Of a stretch of 17,234 bases of DNA, positions 8,524 through 15,031 are shown piece after piece. The position numbers and the translations under genes were made by a program. Under the pieces are notes generated by a model that saw nothing but the letters and a program-made list of their open reading frames with translations, did no database searches and was not told where the DNA came from. Location of the stretch: positions 1 to 17,234 of the forward strand of contig SKYW01000257.1 of the NCBI GenBank assembly GCA_007127695.1. The letters run 5' to 3'. Each line of letters opens with the position of its first letter. The stretch's first letter is position 1. The DNA comes from Balneolales bacterium (lineage in GTDB: Bacteria; Bacteroidota; Rhodothermia; Balneolales; Natronogracilivirgulaceae).

Positions 8524-9819
8524 ATGAGAAGATTTGCCAAAACCATACCGGTCTTAGCCATATTATTGACCGGGATCTGTTCACCGTCTAAAGCCCAGGA
8601 TGTGTGGAGGGGAGGTTCTGCCTATTCCCATTTCGCACTGGGCAGTCCCAATGACTTCCGGGCCTCCTATGCAAAAGGTATGGGTGTCTATGGGGTTGCC
8701 CTTCACGATCCAACGGTTCCGGGCATTTCCAATCCGGCAATTTGGTCCCGGGCGGTCTTTACCAACGCAAGCGGCGCTTTTGAGATTTCCAGTTACGATG
8801 CCACTTCGCGTGACACGCAATACCGGTCCACCCAGTTTCACGGCGGTCCATTCCAGGTGGTGATGCCGCTTATGAGAGATCGCCTTGGAATCAATCTGTC
8901 CCTTTCACCGCTGACTTCTTCCCGGTTTACGATGCAGAACCTGTATCAGCTGGCGCCGGATGAGAATCACACCGGCGAGGAGCTGAATTATGTCATCGAA
9001 AACAGGGGCAACGGTGGCATCAACAGGGTGGAGCTTGGAATAGGTTACCGGCTCACAAGAGGCCTCTCGATCGGGTACGCCCCTTCGCTGCTGATAGGCA
9101 ACATCCGCCGCGATCAGGTTGTCTTTTTTGATAATCCGGATTATCGGCCTTCAAATCTGCGGGAATCTACATCACATTATGGATTTGGAAACCGTTTTGG
9201 CATATATTTCCAGCAAAGAAATGCTTTCCGGCAAAATGACCGGGTAACTCTGGGGGCAATGGTATCTCTGCCGGTCAATCTCGTTTCAGAGCGAAAACTT
9301 GAATCACGGATCGATTTCAATGATGTAACCATTCGTCCGCCGTCCGATTACGGTGACGGTCAGGCCGTCTATCCGATGGAAGCAAGTGCCGGATTTTCCT
9401 ACAATCCCAATCCTTTTTTCCAGATTACCAGCGATGTGCTCTATCAGAACTGGAGCGGTTATTCCAATTTCAGCGGTGAGTCAGAAGCGTTCCTGAAGGA
9501 CCGTATCAGGCTTGGCCTGGGCGGACAGTTCATCGCTGCCCGCAGGGATGCGTCCGGCTTTCTTTCGAACCTTATATACAGGTTGGGCGTATCATATGAT
9601 ACAGGCAACCTTAAACTCAATGACAAGGAAATTGAAACCTTTACCATTCATGGCGGCATCAGCATTCCTTCTTCCCGGACCAACTCCTCAATTGATATCA
9701 ATGCCGAGTATGGATTCCGGGGAACGCAGTCGGCCGGACTGATTTCGGAAAGGGTTTTTGGAGTGAGTCTCTCTTTCAACTTGTCAGAGCTCATGTTTAT
9801 ACAACGTCGTCTGCAATAA
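8524..9819 (+). CDS. Predicted outer membrane beta-barrel protein
   Basis: This is a 431-residue exported protein. It has a signal peptide (MRRFAKTIPVLAILLTGICSPSKA) with likely cleavage before QDVWRGG. The mature part consists of alternating hydrophobic/polar strands, many with aromatic ends, joined by Gly/Asn/Asp turns (for example RVELGIGYRLTRGLSIGYAPSLLIG and RIRLGLGGQFIAARRDASG), which is characteristic of an outer membrane barrel. The NPA near residue 72 and the general pattern recall FadL/PorV-type barrels, but no diagnostic motif allows a firm family call. The last residues (FIQRRLQ) do not end in the usual aromatic residue. It lies between a lipoprotein and a periplasmic TPR protein in the same tight run, so a joint envelope function is likely. 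The substrate is unknown. Confidence 0.7.
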   Translation: MRRFAKTIPVLAILLTGICSPSKAQDVWRGGSAYSHFALGSPNDFRASYAKGMGVYGVALHDPTVPGISNPAIWSRAVFTNASGAFEISSYDATSRDTQYRSTQFHGGPFQVVMPLMRDRLGINLSLSPLTSSRFTMQNLYQLAPDENHTGEELNYVIENRGNGGINRVELGIGYRLTRGLSIGYAPSLLIGNIRRDQVVFFDNPDYRPSNLRESTSHYGFGNRFGIYFQQRNAFRQNDRVTLGAMVSLPVNLVSERKLESRIDFNDVTIRPPSDYGDGQAVYPMEASAGFSYNPNPFFQITSDVLYQNWSGYSNFSGESEAFLKDRIRLGLGGQFIAARRDASGFLSNLIYRLGVSYDTGNLKLNDKEIETFTIHGGISIPSSRTNSSIDINAEYGFRGTQSAGLISERVFGVSLSFNLSELMFIQRRLQ

Positions 9820-9849
9820 GCAAACAGCAACAGATCAATTCTCAATATC

Positions 9850-11154
9850 ATGGCAAAATCTATTCTTATCCTGATTGCAGCGCTGGTTATGACCAGTGCG
9901 GCAGGCGCTCAGCCCTTCGGTTATACACCGCTTCAGATCCAGTCTCTGTTTTCCGAAGACTTCCGGAACGAACAGTACGAGCAGGCACTGATCTACGGGC
10001 GCTGGCTGGTAGAGGCGCATCCGAAAGAGATGGAGGAGTACCCGGGCAACTATCCGGCCGAGCGCAACTTCCGCCGAATGATCGACACTTATGAGTACAT
10101 GTCCACCCAGCAGGAAGATCCTGCCTTGCGTGAAGCATATCTTGACTCATCCTTGCAAATGTTTGACAGGGTCTTTGCGCTCTTCACCGAGGAAGAGATC
10201 GACAAGTACCGCTGGCATTTCAATCGCGGCAGGTTCTATCAAAGCAACTCGGACTATATACAGAATGCTTTCCAGCTGGCGCTCAAGAGCTATGAAGAGA
10301 TGTTCCGCCTGGATCCGAAACGGGCGACCGAATCGGGTGGCGGATATTACGTGCAGCTTATTGTTCAGAGCTATGCCCGGCAGAATGACCGGGAAAATGC
10401 TTTCACGATCATTAATGAGGCCGAGCCATTTGCCGATGAAAACACACGGGACTTTTTTGCCCAGACCAGGAATGAACTTATTACCGATCCGGGCGAACGA
10501 ATCGAATTGTTGACAGCGGACCTGCAGGAGGAGCCAGGTAATATTGAATTGATGCAGGAGCTTTACGAACTGTACCAGGCGGTCGGCGACCGATCCGAGT
10601 CCAGAAAAATGGCGGAGCGTATGTACGAAGTGGAACCCAGTGTCACCAACATCACGCGTCTGGCCGACAAGGCGGAAAACAATGGCGAGTATCGTCAAGC
10701 TATTCGCTATCTGTCCGAGGCGCATGAAATCCAGCAGGGTACGGTGAAGGCCCGCACTTCGCTGCGGATGGCCGACAACTATCTGAGCCTCAGGGATCTC
10801 CAGGAAGCGCGTCGTTTTGCACGTCGTGCTGCAAGCGAAGACCCCAACTGGGGTGAACCACAAATCACCATCGCGCAGATCTACGCGGAAGCCGTATCTC
10901 GATGCGCCGGAGCCGATCTGACACGTATTGACAAGGCCGTTTACTGGCTGGTGCTGGATTATCTTGACAGGGCCATACAACGCAACTCCGGTGTCAGCAG
11001 CACGGTCAATCGTCAGTACCGAACCTACGAGCCGGTTACACCAACCGCAGAAGAAAAATTCTATCAAAACTGGAATACGGGTGAAAGAATCCGTATCGAT
11101 GGTTCCCTTAGAGATTGTTACTCCTGGATTGCCGAAGAGACGACCATCCGCTGA
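9850..11154 (+). CDS. Periplasmic tetratricopeptide-repeat protein
   Basis: This is a 434-residue exported helical-repeat protein. The signal peptide MAKSILILIAALVMTSAAGA is followed by QPFGY. TPR-like helix pairs run through most of the chain: EQALIYGRWLVEAHP near 44, AFQLALKSYEEMFRLDP near 145, AFTIINEAEPFA, a pair near 235-270, AIRYLSEAHEIQQG and EARRFARRAASEDPNWGEPQI. The C-terminal block (DKAVYWLVLDYLDRAIQ, then EEKFYQNWNTGERIRIDG and CYSWIAEETTIR) resembles the conserved ending of a Bacteroidota TPR family of unknown role. The chain contains only two cysteines, Cys352 and Cys423, which could form a disulfide in the periplasm. It is the last gene of the GT5-DUF4270-barrel run, 30 nt after the barrel gene. 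It is probably a scaffold for envelope proteins; partners are unknown. Confidence 0.75.
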   Translation: MAKSILILIAALVMTSAAGAQPFGYTPLQIQSLFSEDFRNEQYEQALIYGRWLVEAHPKEMEEYPGNYPAERNFRRMIDTYEYMSTQQEDPALREAYLDSSLQMFDRVFALFTEEEIDKYRWHFNRGRFYQSNSDYIQNAFQLALKSYEEMFRLDPKRATESGGGYYVQLIVQSYARQNDRENAFTIINEAEPFADENTRDFFAQTRNELITDPGERIELLTADLQEEPGNIELMQELYELYQAVGDRSESRKMAERMYEVEPSVTNITRLADKAENNGEYRQAIRYLSEAHEIQQGTVKARTSLRMADNYLSLRDLQEARRFARRAASEDPNWGEPQITIAQIYAEAVSRCAGADLTRIDKAVYWLVLDYLDRAIQRNSGVSSTVNRQYRTYEPVTPTAEEKFYQNWNTGERIRIDGSLRDCYSWIAEETTIR

Positions 11155-11327
11155 TTCAAACGGATTGAGCACACGTCCATCCGGGAATAGTCCTTTCTGA
11201 GATAGATTATCCGTCCTGAATGCAGTATGGCAGGGACACAGGGGAAGACCGTTTTTTTCAGACTGCCCCCTTTGACTTTCGGAGTGTCTGGAAGACCCCC
11301 GATATCAGATAAAAAACAATAAAAAAA
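11155..11327 (+). promoter_or_regulatory. rho leader region
   Basis: This 173-nt leader precedes rho. It contains several mutually exclusive pairings: GTCCTG (11213-11218) with CAGGGAC (11231-11237, one bulge), GGCAG (11229-11233) with CTGCC (11263-11267), and CAGAC (11259-11263) with GTCTG (11286-11290). A T7 run lies at 11252-11258, a pyrimidine-rich patch (CCCCCTTTGACTTTC) follows, and GGAAGACC occurs twice (11243 and 11290). Rho is autogenously controlled by early termination in E. coli; a similar role here is inference. Just before the start codon the sequence is almost pure A, with no Shine-Dalgarno sequence. Confidence 0.4.
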
Positions 11328-12569
11328 ATGAGTAATTCCCAGGATAAAAAAGCACGCAACCGCAAAAAGAAGGGTAAGAAGAACCGCCCGAAAGGAAAGA
11401 AGGGCGGCAGCCAGCAGCGTGGCGGCGGTCTGCCCAATTTTCTTGATAACCAGCATGTGAAAACGGCAGGTCTGTATTCCGGCATCATGGAGGTTACGGA
11501 AAAGGGGGTCGGATTTTTACGGAAGCTGGATCATGAGTTCACAGCAACTCCCCAGGACCCTTTTGTGGTGCCGGACATGGTCCGCTTTTTCAATCTGAAG
11601 CCCGGATTGCTGGTCGAGGGAGAGATTGAGCAGGATCAAAGAGGGAACAAGCGGCTGGTCAGCGTGCATTCGGTCAATGGCGAGCCCTACGAGGTATGGG
11701 CCAAAGCTGTCCGCTTTGACTTGCAAACCCCAATCATGCCCATTGAACAGATCAAGCTTTCACGCAGCCCTGATGAGATTGAATTGCGTGTCATCGATCT
11801 AATCGCGCCGGTTGGGAAAGGGCAGAGGGCACTGATCGTGGCACCGCCACGAACGGGTAAAACCGTACTGCTGAAAAACATTGCCCGTTCCGTTGATGAC
11901 TATCATCCGGATATAGAACTGGCCGTACTGCTCGTTGATGAGCGGCCGGAAGAGGTGACCGATTTCATCCGCACCACAGGCGGTCGTGTTTTTGCCTCCT
12001 CCAATGACAAATCCACAAAAAGCCACACACGCATTTCAGAAATGGCCCTTGGCTATGTAAAACGAAAAGCCGAAATGGGCAAGGATGCCGTGTTGCTGAT
12101 AGATTCGATCACGCGCTTGAGCCGTGCCTATAACGCCGCTCAGGCCGGGGGCGGACGCACCATGTCGGGCGGACTCGATATCCGGGCGCTTGACATACCC
12201 AAGAAGATCTTCGGATCGGCCCGTAAAATCGAGAATGGCGGCTCACTCACCATCATTGCAACCTGCCTGGTGGAAACGAATTCCCGGATGGACGATCTTA
12301 TTTTTGAGGAATTCAAGGGAACCGGGAACATGGAGCTGGTCCTTGACCGCGAAATTGCCGACGATCGTATTTTTCCTGCGATCAATATCGCCGCATCAGG
12401 TACCCGGAACGAGGACAAATTCATCGACGACTCGCTGGAAGAGCGCAATATGGTACGCCGGTACCTGCTGAAAAAATCCCCCAAGGAATCCATGGCAAGC
12501 CTGCTTCAGGTTTTGAAGCGGACCAGCAGCAATGAAGAGCTGTTGAACCAGATTGCCGCCTATGTCTGA
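11328..12569 (+). CDS. rho: Transcription termination factor Rho (divergent, short N-terminus)
   Basis: Rho is a hexameric RNA-dependent ATPase that loads on nascent RNA and releases RNA polymerase. The 413-residue protein has a Lys/Arg-rich tail (1-35) in place of the helical Rho_N domain, then the cold-shock-like RNA-binding domain (about 45-115), then the motor domain. ATPase residues are intact: Lys178 in the P-loop APPRTGKT, Glu205 in VDERPEEV, Asp259 in LLIDSITRL and arginine-finger Arg360 in SGTR. The offset to E. coli numbering is constant at -6 from Glu205 onward. Divergent points are RNP1 GVGFLR, where Val61 replaces the first Phe, a Q-loop with Arg277 where E. coli has Lys283, and ASSNDKSTKSH replacing the near-universal STFDEPASRH. 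Function as Rho is very likely. A specialised second copy in the genome cannot be excluded. Confidence 0.93.
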   Translation: MSNSQDKKARNRKKKGKKNRPKGKKGGSQQRGGGLPNFLDNQHVKTAGLYSGIMEVTEKGVGFLRKLDHEFTATPQDPFVVPDMVRFFNLKPGLLVEGEIEQDQRGNKRLVSVHSVNGEPYEVWAKAVRFDLQTPIMPIEQIKLSRSPDEIELRVIDLIAPVGKGQRALIVAPPRTGKTVLLKNIARSVDDYHPDIELAVLLVDERPEEVTDFIRTTGGRVFASSNDKSTKSHTRISEMALGYVKRKAEMGKDAVLLIDSITRLSRAYNAAQAGGGRTMSGGLDIRALDIPKKIFGSARKIENGGSLTIIATCLVETNSRMDDLIFEEFKGTGNMELVLDREIADDRIFPAINIAASGTRNEDKFIDDSLEERNMVRRYLLKKSPKESMASLLQVLKRTSSNEELLNQIAAYV

Positions 12570-12592
12570 TTTGCTGCCATGATCAGACAGGA

Positions 12593-12620
12593 GCATCTGC
12601 GAAGAGCTGTCAGCAGATGC
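12593..12620. terminator. Hairpin downstream of rho
   Basis: A perfect 8-bp inverted repeat, GCATCTGC (12593-12600) and GCAGATGC (12613-12620), with a 12-nt loop begins 24 nt after the rho stop codon. It lies between convergent rho and the rhodanese gene, so it could end or protect either transcript. There is no T-tract beside it, so it is not a textbook intrinsic terminator. Confidence 0.4.
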
Positions 12621-12635
12621 GATTCGCCACGTGTT

Positions 12636-12660
12636 GAAAACAGCTGTTTTCGGGGGGGGG
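12636..12660. repeat. 16-bp perfect palindrome followed by a G9 tract
   Basis: GAAAACAGCTGTTTTC (12636-12651) is its own reverse complement. Nine consecutive G residues follow (12652-12660), read as C9 on the other strand. The palindrome could form a small stem or bind a dimeric protein; in the convergent gap it may be part of a two-way termination region. The homopolymer is prone to slippage or sequencing error. Confidence 0.5.
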
Positions 12661-12716
12661 CATTGCCGCTGCAATCCCCGGTCATTTGCGCTTCAGTACC
12701 GGTCAGCAGCAGGTTT

Positions 12717-12756
12717 ATACGGAGTCAGTACTTTATCAATACGGAGTCAGTACTTT
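12717..12756. repeat. Two perfect 18-nt direct repeats overlapping the rhodanese stop codon
   Basis: ATACGGAGTCAGTACTTT occurs at 12717-12734 and again at 12739-12756, separated by ATCA. The second copy contains the last two codons and the stop of the minus-strand rhodanese gene (AAG TAC TGA). The first copy lies just beyond, as if the gene end had been duplicated. Only two copies exist, so this is not an array. Confidence 0.85.
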
Positions 12757-13073
12757 GGGAGACTGGGGTCAATGACGTCGGCCCACTTCAGGATGCCTCC
12801 TTTGAGGTTCTTGACATCCTTGAATCCCCGGGACATGAGGATGCGGCAGGCTTCCGCACTTCGGGCACCGCTGCGACAGTAAATGATGACGGGTTGATCC
12901 TTTTGGGATTCGATTTCTGACAAGCGGTCTGAAAGCTGTCCCAGCGGAATGAGATCGCCGCCGATATCCACAAGATCCTTCTCAAATTTTTCACGAACGT
13001 CAATCAGAAGAACAGGCTCCTTTTCGTCCTGTATTTTCTTCAGTTCCTGAACGGTAATTTCTTCTACAGTCAT
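12747..13073 (-). CDS. Single-domain rhodanese-like protein
   Basis: This small cytoplasmic sulfurtransferase-type protein of 108 residues has no signal peptide. The rhodanese fold is indicated by the N-terminal ITVQELKKI helix, LLIDVREKFEKD, and the active-site loop IIYCRSGARS, with Cys66 as the persulfide-forming residue. The later GFKDVKNLKGGILKWA segment is the usual closing motif. It resembles GlpE/PspE-size proteins, which move sulfane sulfur from thiosulfate or persulfides; the true donor and acceptor are unknown. The start ATG overlaps the lptB stop codon by one base (TAATG), so translation is probably coupled. It is the last gene of the minus-strand unit. Its 3' end lies in an 18-nt direct repeat. 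Confidence 0.9.
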   Translation of the reverse strand: MTVEEITVQELKKIQDEKEPVLLIDVREKFEKDLVDIGGDLIPLGQLSDRLSEIESQKDQPVIIYCRSGARSAEACRILMSRGFKDVKNLKGGILKWADVIDPSLPKY

Positions 13074-13846
13074 TATTGGTTTTTTCCTTCTGTTTCGTAA
13101 TTGTATCGGTCCAGTCTGAACTGTTCACCAAGATACAGTTTTTTTGCCTCGTCATCCTCCGCCAAAAAGTCAGAAGAGCCCTCTTTGAGGATGCGTCCCT
13201 CGAACATAAGATAGGCCCGGTCGGTGATGGCCAGGGTTTCGTGAACGTTATGGTCGGTGATCAGGATCCCGATGTTTTTCTGGCGCAGTCCGGAGATGAT
13301 CTGCTGGATGTCTTCCACGGCGATAGGGTCTACGCCTGCAAACGGTTCATCAAGCAGCAGGAATTTGGGTCTGGTGACCATGGCCCTGGCGATTTCGGTT
13401 CGGCGTCGTTCCCCGCCCGAGAGGTTGAATCCCTTGCTGTTGGCAACGGTCTGCAGGTTGAACTCCTCAATGAGCTCGTCGGTCCGCTCCCGTCTTTCCG
13501 CCTTGCTCAATTTGTAAAACTCGAGAATGGACTCGAGGTTCTGCCTCACCGTAAGGTTGCGGAAAACACTTGCCTCCTGCGAGAGGTATCCGATGCCGTA
13601 CCGTGCGCGCCGGTACATGGGGAGCGTGGTTATGTCTTTGTCGTTGAGGTAGGTCCGTCCCTTTTCCGCCCGGATCAGTCCCACTACCATGTAAAATGTG
13701 GTGGTTTTTCCGGCACCGTTGGGCCCCAGCAGACCGACAATCTCCGACTGGTTGACGGAGATGGACACATTGTCCACAACGGTGCGTTTTTTATACCGTT
13801 TGACAAGGCCCTTGCAGTGAAGTTTTTGGCGTTCTGGTTGGGTCAT
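13073..13846 (-). CDS. lptB: LPS export ABC transporter ATP-binding protein LptB
   Basis: LptB is the cytoplasmic ATPase that, with LptF and LptG, extracts lipopolysaccharide from the inner membrane for transport to the outer membrane. The 257-residue protein carries all ABC ATPase motifs: Walker [11 protein letters not shown] with Lys47, the Q-loop region [17 protein letters not shown] typical of LptB, signature [15 protein letters not shown], Walker [17 protein letters not shown], and the H-loop TDHNVHETL, which is close to the LptB-specific DHNVRETL. The C-terminus (LYLGEQFRL) also fits the family. purQ ends 15 nt upstream, and the stop overlaps the next gene's ATG. No lptA, lptC, lptF or lptG is in the window, so these partners must be elsewhere. 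Confidence 0.94.
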   Translation of the reverse strand: MTQPERQKLHCKGLVKRYKKRTVVDNVSISVNQSEIVGLLGPNGAGKTTTFYMVVGLIRAEKGRTYLNDKDITTLPMYRRARYGIGYLSQEASVFRNLTVRQNLESILEFYKLSKAERRERTDELIEEFNLQTVANSKGFNLSGGERRRTEIARAMVTRPKFLLLDEPFAGVDPIAVEDIQQIISGLRQKNIGILITDHNVHETLAITDRAYLMFEGRILKEGSSDFLAEDDEAKKLYLGEQFRLDRYNYETEGKNQ

Positions 13847-13861
13847 GGAGTTTGGAGATGG

Positions 13862-14560
13862 TTACAAGGCGGGTGCGATCTGAGCAAGAGCCGACTCAAA
13901 AAAGAAACGACCGTCAGCCGACCCGAGTTTCTCTTCAACGGCACGTTCAGGGTGTGGCATCATGCCCACCACATTCCCTTTTTCATTGCAGATGCCGGCA
14001 ATATTTGCTGTCGATCCGTTGGGGTTCGTTTCGGGCGTGATTTCACCTTCTGCGTTGCAGTATCTGAGAACGATCTGGTTTCCGTCTTCAAATTTCTTCA
14101 GAAGGTCACGGTCGGCATAATAGTTCCCCTCTCCGTGTGCCACCGGAATGGATAATAGCCGGTTTTCCGGTATGTTGGTGGTAAACGGGGTGTTGCGGTT
14201 CTGGCAGAGCAGGTTGACAAATTTGCAGGTAAACCTCAGTTGTTCATTGTGCATCATGGTACCCGGGAGCAGCTGCGCTTCCAGCAGGATCTGAAAGCCG
14301 TTGCAAATGCCGAGTACAGGTCCGCCTTTGTCAGCAAAACCGGCCACCTCGTTCATCACAGGGGAGAAACGGGCGATGGCTCCGCTTCGCAGGTAGTCGC
14401 CATACGAAAAACCACCGGGTATGATGATGCCGTCCACGTTCCCAAGGTCCGTATCCTTGTGCCAGATAAAGGTGGTGTCGATGCCGTGCTCGTGTTTCAG
14501 GGCATGGTATGCGTCGTGATCACAATTGGATCCCGGAAAAACAATAACTCCAAATTTCAT
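13862..14560 (-). CDS. purQ: Phosphoribosylformylglycinamidine synthase subunit PurQ
   Basis: PurQ is the glutaminase subunit of FGAM synthase (PurSQL). It releases ammonia from glutamine for the fourth step of purine synthesis. The class I amidotransferase triad can be read from the chosen start: Cys86 in [10 protein letters not shown], and His203 and Glu205 in [22 protein letters not shown] at the N-terminus and [14 protein letters not shown] are standard PurQ motifs. An upstream GTG at 14590 would add ten residues, but [12 protein letters not shown] is the usual family start, so the ATG at 14560 (232 residues) is preferred. purS lies upstream, but 140 nt away rather than overlapping. lptB follows after 15 nt. 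purL is not in the window. Confidence 0.96.
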   Translation of the reverse strand: MKFGVIVFPGSNCDHDAYHALKHEHGIDTTFIWHKDTDLGNVDGIIIPGGFSYGDYLRSGAIARFSPVMNEVAGFADKGGPVLGICNGFQILLEAQLLPGTMMHNEQLRFTCKFVNLLCQNRNTPFTTNIPENRLLSIPVAHGEGNYYADRDLLKKFEDGNQIVLRYCNAEGEITPETNPNGSTANIAGICNEKGNVVGMMPHPERAVEEKLGSADGRFFFESALAQIAPAL

Positions 14561-14600
14561 GTGTTTAAAATTTTTGATTTCATAGGTCACATAGAATGTC

Positions 14601-14649
14601 CATGACAGGATATAATCATGCTCCTGTGTGTCAGCCGGTGGCTGTCATG
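14601..14649. repeat. Inverted repeat in the purS-purQ gap
   Basis: CATGACAG (14601-14608) and CTGTCATG (14642-14649) form a perfect 8-bp inverted repeat, with a smaller hairpin CAGCC-GGT-GGCTG (14632-14644) overlapping its right arm. The two pairings are mutually exclusive in part. On the purS-purQ mRNA this would fold about 40 nt before the purQ start codon. A regulatory or processing role is inference. Confidence 0.45.
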
Positions 14650-14700
14650 TTCGTTTCCTTTTATGTGGACAGTGTCAGATTATGGTGGGACCGATCGGGC

Positions 14701-14955
14701 TCAGGTTGTGGTGGAATCCGGCAGGCGGATCTCGTAGTTCTCCATGACCGTGTTGGCCAGGAGTTTTTCACAAGCGGCGGCAGCAAGGTCGCGTGCCTGG
14801 GCGGGATCATCGGTGTCCACTTCAAGCTGGATGAATTTTCCGATGCGAACAGCCGATATTTCCTTGAAGCCGAGGTTTTCAAGCGCGTGATGGGATGCTT
14901 TCCCCTTTGGATCCAGAATGGATTCCCGAAGGGTGATGACGATATCTACCTGCAT
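14701..14955 (-). CDS. purS: Phosphoribosylformylglycinamidine synthase subunit PurS
   Basis: PurS is the small, non-catalytic subunit that bridges PurL and PurQ in the three-part FGAM synthase and helps pass ammonia between them. The 84-residue protein has the usual family length and motifs: VDIVITLRESILDPKGKA, an ENLGF helix-turn, VRIGKFIQLEVD and a C-terminal CEKLLANTVMENYEI segment. The ATG start at 14955 is immediately preceded by a five-unit 9-bp repeat with no Shine-Dalgarno sequence. miaA ends 76 nt upstream. A separate PurS means this organism uses the PurSQL form, not the large fused PurL of enterobacteria and classical Bacteroidales. Confidence 0.95.
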   Translation of the reverse strand: MQVDIVITLRESILDPKGKASHHALENLGFKEISAVRIGKFIQLEVDTDDPAQARDLAAAACEKLLANTVMENYEIRLPDSTTT

Positions 14956-15000
14956 GGTTGAATGGGTTGGAGTGGTTGGAGTGGTTGGAGTGGTTGGGTC
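14956..15000 (-). repeat. 9-bp tandem repeat touching the purS start codon
   Basis: Five consecutive 9-bp units lie directly before the purS ATG. On the coding strand they read GACCCAACC, three copies of ACTCCAACC, and CATTCAACC. The three central copies are identical. Units are in frame with purS, but no in-frame start codon was found upstream, so they appear to be untranslated leader occupying the ribosome-binding region. Confidence 0.9.
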
Positions 15001-15031
15001 ATATTGATGGAATTTTCCAAAGGTACAGCAT

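Noticed and set aside
10147..11172. Minus-strand open frame (341 codons) opposite the TPR gene
   Set aside because: The plus-strand frame has a signal peptide, TPR helices and tight spacing to its neighbours; the antisense frame has none of these.
12717..12756. Direct repeats as a CRISPR remnant
   Set aside because: Only two 18-nt copies with a 4-nt spacer; CRISPR spacers are about 30 nt, and no cas gene is present.
13076..14155. Long plus-strand open frame (359 codons) opposite lptB and purQ
   Set aside because: It lies antisense to two genes with complete catalytic motifs, and its translation shows no recognisable domain. Long antisense frames are common in GC-rich codon usage.
14561..14626. 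Tiny minus-strand frame ([10 protein letters not shown]) after AGGAG before purQ as a leader peptide
   Set aside because: Ten codons with no run of regulatory codons, and a chance AGGAG is likely; no support beyond the open frame.
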